A stretch of DNA of 7,690 bases from Treponema sp. (GTDB taxonomy: Bacteria; Spirochaetota; Spirochaetia; Treponematales; Treponemataceae), in contig JAILNT010000324.1 in the NCBI GenBank assembly GCA_024691265.1, forward strand, positions 1 through 7,690, in the 5' to 3' direction. Shown here in pieces: positions 1-5,603 of the stretch (positions within the stretch are counted from its first letter, which is position 1; every line of letters starts with the position of its first letter). The notes beneath the pieces were generated by a model, which searched no databases, had not been told where the DNA came from, and was given only the letters and a program-made list of their open reading frames with translations. The position numbers and the translations under genes are program-made.

Positions 1-30
1 TTTCAATTAACAGTTTTAGTTAACAAAAAA

Positions 31-57
31 TTATATGATATAAAAGTTAATATAACT
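31..57. repeat. Two short AT-rich palindromes upstream of ftsH
   Basis: Positions 31-43 form a perfect odd palindrome, TTATAT-G-ATATAA. Positions 45-57 form a second one, AGTTA-ATA-TAACT. A third small inverted repeat, TAATTG-ATAG-CAATTA, lies at 150-165, just before the ribosome binding site of ftsH. They could be operator half-sites or small hairpins. In sequence this AT-rich, palindromes of this length also arise by chance, so no function is assigned. Confidence 0.25.
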
Positions 58-120
58 ATGAATTAGATTACTATATATAAAATAATATTACAATAAAACA
101 GATTAGATGAAAAAAACGTG

Positions 121-149
121 TCGACTATTTGTTATAAAAAATGTATATT
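121..149 (+). promoter_or_regulatory. Candidate sigma70-type promoter for the ftsH operon
   Basis: The sequence shows TCGACT (121-126, 4 of 6 matches to TTGACA), a 17-base spacer, and TATATT (144-149, 5 of 6 matches to TATAAT). Transcription would begin near 155-157. That gives a leader of about 25 bases holding the GAGG ribosome binding site at 170-173, seven bases before the ftsH ATG. The region is so AT-rich that -10-like hexamers are common, for example at 39-44, 51-56 and 76-81. I chose this pair only because the spacing and distance to the gene fit. The rest of 1-120 contains no gene that I can support. Confidence 0.35.
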
Positions 150-180
150 TAATTGATAGCAATTACAATGAGGTTACACG

Positions 181-2271
181 ATGAGTGATAAAGAAAATCC
201 TGAAGACCGTGATCCATATAATTTTTTTAAATTGTCTACAGAACCAAATGATGACGATGATAAAGATAAAAAAGATAAGAAAAATCGCCATCTTCCGTTC
301 TGGGGCGTACTGCTAATTATATTGGGTGCGGTAGCTCTTTTGAATATATTTATAGATTCTAAGCCTGAAAATCTTATAGATTTTTCTGATTTTAGGGCAA
401 AAATAGAAGCTGGAGAAATTGTTGAAGTTGAACTTGGAGAAAGTTATTTTGTAGGTTATGGTCCTAAAATGGCTTCTTCTTTATCATCAACTCGCCCTAA
501 AGATTCTTTGTCTTGGAAAGAACTTTTAAGAAGTAGCAATATTTCTAATCGTGCAATTTATAGAACAAGCAGTGGTAATGTTCTCTTTGAAGATTTTATG
601 AAGCTTCTCGAAGAAAAGAATATAGACTATAGGTTTGTTGCTAAACAGAATAATTATTTCATGCAAATTCTTATAAATCTTATTCTTCCATTTGGATTAA
701 TATTCCTTATGTACTTCTTTATCTTCCGTAAGATTGGCGGTGGTATGGGAGGCATGGGTTCTATATTCAGTGCTGGTAATAGTAAGGCAAAAGCTGTTGA
801 TGAAGGTAAAGTTAAAACCAGATTTTCTGATGTTGCCGGTGTTGATGAAGCTAAGGAAGAACTTGTAGAAGTTGTTGATTTCTTGAAGTCTCCAACTAAA
901 TATACAGATATTGGTGGTAAAATTCCAAAGGGTGTTCTTCTTGTTGGACCTCCTGGAACTGGTAAAACTTTACTTGCTCGTGCTGTTGCAGGTGAAGCTG
1001 GTGTTCCTTTCTTTAGAATATCAGGTTCAGACTTTGTTGAGATGTTTGTTGGTGTTGGTGCAAGCCGTGTGCGTGATTTGTTTAAGCAGGCACGTGAAAA
1101 AGCTCCTTGTATCATCTTTATAGATGAGCTTGATGCTATTGGTAAAAGCCGTGTTAATAATTTAGGCGGTAATGATGAGCGTGAACAGACATTAAACCAG
1201 CTTCTCGTTGAGATGGACGGTTTTGATAACGAGAAAGGTTTAATTATTCTTGCTGCAACTAATAGAGCTGACATTCTTGACCCAGCTTTGCTTCGCCCTG
1301 GTCGTTTCGACAGACAGGTTCCTGTAGAGCGTCCAGATGTAAAGGGTAGGGAGGCTATTCTTAGAATACATGCAAAGAATGTAAAAATCGATGAAGGTGT
1401 CGATTTTGTTTCTCTTGCTCATGGTACTATTGGTTTTGCTGGTGCAGACCTTGCTAATGTTGTTAATGAAGCTGCTTTGCTCGCTGTTAGAAATGGCAGA
1501 ACAAGGGTTTCTATGGCTGATTTTAATGAGGCTATTGATAAGGTAAGTATTGGTCTTAAAAAGAAGGGTAAGAAAGAAAATGAAAAAGAACGCAGACTTG
1601 TTGCATTCCATGAAACAGGTCATGCTCTTGTAGGTGCATTTACTCCGGATTATCCTCCTGTAAATAAAATTACTGTTATTCCTCGTTCTCATGGTGTCGG
1701 CGGTTTTACTCAATATCGCGAGCAGGAAGAAAAGACCTTACAGACAAAGACCGATTTAATTAATGAAATCGATGCTCTTTTGGGAGGTCGTGCTGCAGAG
1801 CAGATTATCTTCAATGAGGTATCAACTGGTGCTTCTAACGATATTGCCCGTGCTACAGATATACTTAAGAGCATGATAACCGATTATGGTATGAGCGATA
1901 AATTCAAGAATATGACTCTTGGTAAGGGTGTATTGGGTAACCGTGGAGGTGAACCTAATATTATTCGTGAGTTCAGTGAAGAAACTCAGAATTATATTGA
2001 TGAAGAAATTGCCCGTATAATGAACGAACGTTATGAACATGTTCTTGCTCTTTTGAAAGGAAAGCGTGATTTGCTTGAATATATAGCAAACAGACTCCTT
2101 GAAATTGAAACAATGGAAGGAACAGAGTTTAATGATATTGTAAAAGCTCATGAACATTGTGAAGAACTTGTTGGTACTGATGAAAAAGCTGCATTACCAG
2201 CTGCTGCAGATAATGAAAATACAGAAAGTAATACTGAAAACAATTCTGATAAAGGTGATAGCAATTTATGA
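181..2271 (+). CDS. ftsH: ATP-dependent zinc metalloprotease FtsH
   Basis: FtsH is a hexameric, membrane-anchored AAA+ protease that pulls damaged membrane proteins and some soluble regulators through its pore and degrades them in the cytoplasm. Seen in the 696 residues: a charged cytoplasmic tail (about 1-37), a first membrane segment (about 38-58), a periplasmic domain of about 100 residues, and a second membrane segment (about 161-182). The AAA module follows, with Walker A GPPGTGKT (256-263), the FVG pore loop (289-291), Walker B IIFIDE (311-316) and arginine fingers R372 and R375. The M41 peptidase has the zinc motif HETGH (477-481), and D554 in ASND fits the third zinc ligand. A low-complexity polar tail follows about 665. 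The start is supported by GAGG at 170-173. It is the first gene of a probable four-gene operon, and its stop overlaps lolA. No key residue is missing. Most family members have HEAGH rather than HETGH. Confidence 0.98.
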   Translation: MSDKENPEDRDPYNFFKLSTEPNDDDDKDKKDKKNRHLPFWGVLLIILGAVALLNIFIDSKPENLIDFSDFRAKIEAGEIVEVELGESYFVGYGPKMASSLSSTRPKDSLSWKELLRSSNISNRAIYRTSSGNVLFEDFMKLLEEKNIDYRFVAKQNNYFMQILINLILPFGLIFLMYFFIFRKIGGGMGGMGSIFSAGNSKAKAVDEGKVKTRFSDVAGVDEAKEELVEVVDFLKSPTKYTDIGGKIPKGVLLVGPPGTGKTLLARAVAGEAGVPFFRISGSDFVEMFVGVGASRVRDLFKQAREKAPCIIFIDELDAIGKSRVNNLGGNDEREQTLNQLLVEMDGFDNEKGLIILAATNRADILDPALLRPGRFDRQVPVERPDVKGREAILRIHAKNVKIDEGVDFVSLAHGTIGFAGADLANVVNEAALLAVRNGRTRVSMADFNEAIDKVSIGLKKKGKKENEKERRLVAFHETGHALVGAFTPDYPPVNKITVIPRSHGVGGFTQYREQEEKTLQTKTDLINEIDALLGGRAAEQIIFNEVSTGASNDIARATDILKSMITDYGMSDKFKNMTLGKGVLGNRGGEPNIIREFSEETQNYIDEEIARIMNERYEHVLALLKGKRDLLEYIANRLLEIETMEGTEFNDIVKAHEHCEELVGTDEKAALPAAADNENTESNTENNSDKGDSNL

Positions 2272-2930
2272 TTAAAAAATATTTGGCAATAGTTTTTACT
2301 CTTGTATTTTTTTCTGCTGCTTATGCACAGAATGCAATTACAGCTAGTGCGTTTTTTCAGTCTGTGTCTGAGCAGTATGGTAAGATAAAAGATTATGAAG
2401 CTACTATGGAAATTACTGTAGGAAAGCAGAATATGAATGGTAAGGTTTCTTTTAAGAGACCTGATTTACTTCGTATTGATTTTTCAAATCCAGAGAATCA
2501 AGTTATATTGTTTAATGGTGATGAATTAACTATATATCTTCCTGGTTCTTCTGCTGTTCTTCAACAGTCTGTAACTTCTTCAGGCGTGAATCTTGCGACT
2601 TCAAATGGTTTAACATTGATGAGCCGCTATTATTATATTGCTTATGAAACAGGACCTAATCCAGTTCAACTTGAAACTGGTTCTGATGAGTATGTTATTT
2701 CTTTGATTTTAACTCGTAAGAATACAACAGAGTCTTTCAGGTCTATTGTTTTATCTATAAATCCTGATACAAAAATGATACGCAGAGTTAAGGCTGTTAC
2801 CCCTCAAAATCAAACCTTTGTGTTTGACTTCTATGATTACGTTTTGAATCAGAATATTTCTGACCAGCGTTTCATTTATGACGCTCCTTCTTCTGCAAAT
2901 AATTACAATAATTTCTTATTCTCGGAGTAG
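2268..2930 (+). CDS. lolA: LolA-like periplasmic lipoprotein carrier
   Basis: LolA carries lipoproteins released from the inner membrane by LolCDE across the periplasm to the outer membrane. The 220-residue product has a clear signal peptide: lysines 3-4, a hydrophobic core at about 5-16 and a probable cut after AYA (18-20). There is no lipobox cysteine, so the mature protein should be soluble. The mature part follows the LolA pattern: a helix with AFFQSVSEQYGKIKDYEA (28-45), a strand with KRPDLLRIDF (63-72), then NGDELTIYLP (83-92), and late strands ending in FIYDAP (202-207). Length fits the family. The ATG overlaps the ftsH stop by four bases (ATGA), and AAAGG at 2251-2255 lies about 12 bases upstream, so translational coupling with ftsH is likely. 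LolA family sequences diverge strongly. The family call is good, but a role as a general lipoprotein chaperone is inferred. Confidence 0.85.
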   Translation: MIKKYLAIVFTLVFFSAAYAQNAITASAFFQSVSEQYGKIKDYEATMEITVGKQNMNGKVSFKRPDLLRIDFSNPENQVILFNGDELTIYLPGSSAVLQQSVTSSGVNLATSNGLTLMSRYYYIAYETGPNPVQLETGSDEYVISLILTRKNTTESFRSIVLSINPDTKMIRRVKAVTPQNQTFVFDFYDYVLNQNISDQRFIYDAPSSANNYNNFLFSE

Positions 2931-2940
2931 CAAAAAGCAA

Positions 2941-4032
2941 ATGGAAAGTTATGGAGCTTTATTAAAAAAAACTAGAGAAGAAAAGGGCTTTGATGTTTTT
3001 TCTGTTTCAAGGGATACAACTATAAGTTGTCATTATATAGAGGCTTTGGAAAATGAAGAGCCTGAAATATTCCCTGGTGAGCCTTATTTTATTGGATTTT
3101 TAAAAAATTATGCAGAATATCTTGGCTTGAATTCTGATACAGTAATCTCTTTATATAAAAATAAGAAGCTTCAGGAGTCACCTATCCCTGACGGGCTTAT
3201 ACCAAAACATTATCCAATTTGGATTGCTCCTACTATAGTTCTGCTGGTTATTGTAGCTTTATCTGGTATTGTATTTGGTACATATAAGCTTGTTCAGCAT
3301 ATTATTGCAGTCCGTGTTGAAAATGCTGCCACAGAAATAGAAGAAAAAGATAGATTTCATGTATACAATCTTTCTGATAAACCTTTGCAAAAGCGATTGT
3401 ACAAAGGGGATAAGATTGTTATAGGGGATTCTGAGTCTGAATCTACTGAGCTTACTGTTGTTGATACTTTAGGAGTTCTTTCGCTTGATACTCCTTCTGG
3501 TACACAGGTAATTGATTTGAGTGAAGAAGTTGAGCTTGATGTAGATAACGATTCTATTCCTGATATCATTGTTTATGTATCTGATATTTCAAATGCTGAT
3601 GCAAATAGGGGTGCAAATGTTCGTATGCTGCTAAAAACAGGTGGTGTTTCTGGTAGTGTTAATATAGCTGCTATTCCTTCTGATTCTGAATTGCCTAAGA
3701 ATGCAGTTCAAACTGAGATTTTGAAAGACAATAGGGCATATCCATTTACAATAAATGCAACATTTAGAGCCGATTGTTTATTTAGATATCGTATTGATAG
3801 AAAAGAACCTATTGAAGAGTATTATCATTCTGGAGATACTGTTACTATAACTTCAAATAACGGAACTAGATTATGGATGTCTAATGGCAATGTTGTAAAG
3901 CTGCAAGTTATCGCTGATGGAAGTTCTCATGAATTAGAAGCTATAAAAGCAGGGCATGTGCAGACAGAAGATGTTAAATGGGTAAAGACATCTGATGGAA
4001 AATACAAACTGGTGGTACTTGAAATTGACTAA
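2941..4032 (+). CDS. RodZ-like helix-turn-helix membrane protein
   Basis: RodZ proteins bind MreB through a cytoplasmic helix-turn-helix domain and tie the elongation machinery to the envelope. The 363-residue product has that layout: an N-terminal HTH domain (about 1-75, with ALLKKTREEKGFDV near the start and GFLKNYAEYLGL at 52-63), a short linker, one membrane helix (about 93-115), and a large periplasmic part. Aromatic residues Y49 and F53 sit where RodZ has its MreB-contacting aromatics. The C-terminal region (about 275-348) resembles the beta-rich RodZ C-terminal domain (DUF4115-like). A middle domain (about 140-215) ends in a DxDxDxxxD loop at 200-208. The ATG at 2941 was chosen because the HTH starts right there. 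GGAG at 2924-2927 is 13 bases away, which is long. An ATG at 2878 would add 21 hydrophobic residues overlapping lolA and is unlikely. It could instead be a membrane-bound regulator, since family HTH domains look alike. Confidence 0.8.
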   Translation: MESYGALLKKTREEKGFDVFSVSRDTTISCHYIEALENEEPEIFPGEPYFIGFLKNYAEYLGLNSDTVISLYKNKKLQESPIPDGLIPKHYPIWIAPTIVLLVIVALSGIVFGTYKLVQHIIAVRVENAATEIEEKDRFHVYNLSDKPLQKRLYKGDKIVIGDSESESTELTVVDTLGVLSLDTPSGTQVIDLSEEVELDVDNDSIPDIIVYVSDISNADANRGANVRMLLKTGGVSGSVNIAAIPSDSELPKNAVQTEILKDNRAYPFTINATFRADCLFRYRIDRKEPIEEYYHSGDTVTITSNNGTRLWMSNGNVVKLQVIADGSSHELEAIKAGHVQTEDVKWVKTSDGKYKLVVLEID

Positions 4033-5521
4033 ATTTTTTTTAGACCAGCATGGTTGTGCAAAAAATCAGGTTGATGGTGAATTAATTATAAATCGCCTTG
4101 TTAAAAGAGGTATGCAGCAGACATTCGATGAGAATGAAGCTGATTTGATAGTTATTAATTCTTGTGGCTTTATTGTTTCTGCTAAAGAAGAATCTATAAA
4201 TGCTGTTATAGAAAGTAGAAAGAATCATCCTAATGCAAAAATCCTTTTGGCAGGTTGTCTTGCAGAACGCTATGCAGATGCTTTTAGAGACGATTTGCCA
4301 GAAGCAGATGCAATATTCGGTAATGGAGACCTTTCTAAGCTTGATGAAGTTGTTACTGATATTGAAAAAGGACATCGCCCTGTTTTAACTCCTCCACAGA
4401 AAGGTGTTTGTGGTGGCGACAGAGATATGCTTCTTGCTTTTAGCGGTTCCGCTTATGTTAAGATTACGGAGGGATGCAATAATAATTGTTCTTATTGTGC
4501 CATTCCTGTAATTCGTGGAGAGCTTAGAAGTCGTAAAGCCAGTGAAATTGTTGAAGAGATAAAATCTCTTGTAAACAGGGGTATCTTTGAGCTTAATCTT
4601 GTTGGTCAGGATTTAGCCGCTTATGGTACAGGTCGTGAAGATGATGTTTATGGCGAGGGGTCTTCTCCTTTAAATTGTGCAGATGGAAAAGCATCTCCTC
4701 TTTCTCGTCTTCTTGAGGATATATCTAAAATCGAGGGTGATTTCTGGATTAGATTACTTTATATTCACCCAGACCATTTTACAGAAGATATTCTTCCTGT
4801 AATTGCAAGGGATGATAGAATACTTCCTTATTTCGATATTCCATTTCAATCTGGGGATAACGAAATGATAAAGAAGATGAACAGAAAGGGAACTGCTGAG
4901 CAATATCTTTCTGTTGTAAATAAAATACGTGAAGTTCTCCCTGATTGTGCTTTACGAACGACTTTCCTTACAGGCTTTGCTGGTGAAACAGATGCTGCAC
5001 AAGCAAATACAAGAAAGTTTTTGAATGATATCAGTTTTGATTGGTCTGGCTGTTTCCCTTATAGCAAAGAAGAAGATACTCCTGGCTATAAGATGAAAAA
5101 ACAGGTTCCTGAAGCTATTGCAAAGGCAAGAGCAGAAGAACTTGAGCTTTTGCAAGCTGATATCACAAAAAAACGTCTCGCTTTAAGATGTGGTAAGGAA
5201 TATGATGTTCTTATTGAAGAAGTTGTAGAACCTTCTGAAGAAAATGAAAGCGAAGGACTTGCTATTGGAAGAGCTTGGTTTCAGGCTCCTGAAGTAGATG
5301 GCAATGTTGTCGTGCAGTATGATAGAGATAATCCTGAAGAACTGAAAGCGGTACAAAGCGGCAGGCTTGTGAGAGTTAAAGTTGTTTCTTCTGGTGCTGT
5401 TGACCTTGATAGCGTATTTGTATCTGATTCTCCATTGAATAAGAACCGAAAGGAAACAGATATGGATTTTGCTGAGCTTCGTATTAATTCTGAAGCTAGA
5501 GGTGAGTCTCAAACAGAATAG
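3995..5521 (+). CDS. rimO: Ribosomal protein S12 methylthiotransferase RimO
   Basis: RimO is a radical-SAM enzyme with two iron-sulfur clusters that adds a methylthio group to a conserved aspartate of ribosomal protein S12. Numbered from the ATG at 3995, the 508 residues show the N-terminal methylthiotransferase domain with cluster cysteines C21 (HGCAKN), C57 (NSCGF) and C88 (AGCLAE). The radical-SAM motif CNNNCSYC has C161, C165 and C168. A TRAM domain (about 400-477) contains GRAWFQAPEVDG, which with NLVGQDLAAYG (201-211) favours RimO over MiaB. The protein is longer than the usual 430-450 residues because of an insert at about 212-235 and a polar tail after about 478. The start is unsettled. 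The ATG at 3995 overlaps the upstream gene by 38 bases and has no clear ribosome binding site, while a TTG at 4025, overlapping as TTGACTAA, would start just before KFFLDQHGC and fits the family better. Confidence 0.93.
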   Translation: MENTNWWYLKLTKFFLDQHGCAKNQVDGELIINRLVKRGMQQTFDENEADLIVINSCGFIVSAKEESINAVIESRKNHPNAKILLAGCLAERYADAFRDDLPEADAIFGNGDLSKLDEVVTDIEKGHRPVLTPPQKGVCGGDRDMLLAFSGSAYVKITEGCNNNCSYCAIPVIRGELRSRKASEIVEEIKSLVNRGIFELNLVGQDLAAYGTGREDDVYGEGSSPLNCADGKASPLSRLLEDISKIEGDFWIRLLYIHPDHFTEDILPVIARDDRILPYFDIPFQSGDNEMIKKMNRKGTAEQYLSVVNKIREVLPDCALRTTFLTGFAGETDAAQANTRKFLNDISFDWSGCFPYSKEEDTPGYKMKKQVPEAIAKARAEELELLQADITKKRLALRCGKEYDVLIEEVVEPSEENESEGLAIGRAWFQAPEVDGNVVVQYDRDNPEELKAVQSGRLVRVKVVSSGAVDLDSVFVSDSPLNKNRKETDMDFAELRINSEARGESQTE

Positions 5522-5531
5522 AACTTGATAA

Positions 5532-5549
5532 AATACAATTTATTGTATT
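5532..5549. repeat. Short perfect inverted repeat between rimO and the terminator
   Basis: AATACAAT (5532-5539) is followed by TT and ATTGTATT (5542-5549), an 8-base perfect inverted repeat. As RNA it would be a weak AU-rich hairpin just before the terminator stem. As DNA it could be a regulator site. A TTGATA hexamer lies next to it (5525-5530). No function can be assigned from sequence. Confidence 0.35.
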
Positions 5550-5554
5550 CTAGC

Positions 5555-5590
5555 GAGCTGTGATTCTTGTAAAAGATTGCAGCTCTTTTT
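5555..5590 (+). terminator. Intrinsic terminator after rimO
   Basis: The arms GAGCTGTGATT (5555-5565) and GATTGCAGCTC (5575-5585) can pair over 11 positions. The six outer pairs are Watson-Crick and three inner ones are G-U. Five T residues follow directly (5586-5590), with more A/T after. This is a standard rho-independent terminator on the + strand and would end the ftsH-lolA-RodZ-rimO transcript. There is no A-run before the left arm, so it does not look bidirectional. It lies only 13 bases before the uvrD start. Confidence 0.8.
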
Positions 5591-5595
5591 ATTAT
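5567..5595 (+). promoter_or_regulatory. Candidate uvrD promoter overlapping the terminator
   Basis: TTGTAA (5567-5572, 4 of 6 matches to TTGACA) is followed by a 17-base spacer and TATTAT (5590-5595, 5 of 6 matches to TATAAT). Transcription would start near 5602-5604, at or just before the uvrD ATG, which would give a leaderless message. A weaker alternative is TTGATA (5525-5530) with TATTCT (5546-5551), but its 15-base spacer is short and the transcript would start within the terminator stem. AT-rich sequence makes chance matches likely. Confidence 0.3.
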
Positions 5596-5603
5596 AGTGA
5601 GCA

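Noticed and set aside
1..180. Possible riboswitch or small RNA in the ftsH leader
   Set aside because: The region is extremely AT-rich, has only short weak palindromes and no conserved aptamer-like or terminator-like structure.
168..188. Six-codon mini-frame (ATG to TGA) overlapping the ftsH start, a possible leader peptide
   Set aside because: Its ATG includes the first base of the GAGG Shine-Dalgarno of ftsH and has no ribosome binding site of its own, so chance is the simpler explanation.
911..1123. Short + strand open frame rich in Leu and Val within ftsH
   Set aside because: It is the shifted frame of the Walker A region of ftsH. The hydrophobic residues follow from GTT/CTT-rich codons and not from a real membrane peptide.
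654..1274. Open frame of 206 codons on the - strand inside ftsH
   Set aside because: It lies wholly opposite the conserved AAA domain of ftsH, gives a low-complexity Ser/Pro-rich product with no recognisable domain, and has no promoter or ribosome binding site that I can see.
1240..2157. Two further - strand open frames opposite the 3' half of ftsH
   Set aside because: Their products are rich in Ser, Asn, Phe and Ile with no family pattern. They are explained as antisense shadows of an AT-rich coding region.
2878..2940. Upstream start for the RodZ-like gene, adding a hydrophobic N-terminus (MTLLLLQIITIIS)
   Set aside because: It overlaps the end of lolA, would put a membrane-like stretch before a cytoplasmic HTH domain, and the family domain begins right after the ATG at 2941.
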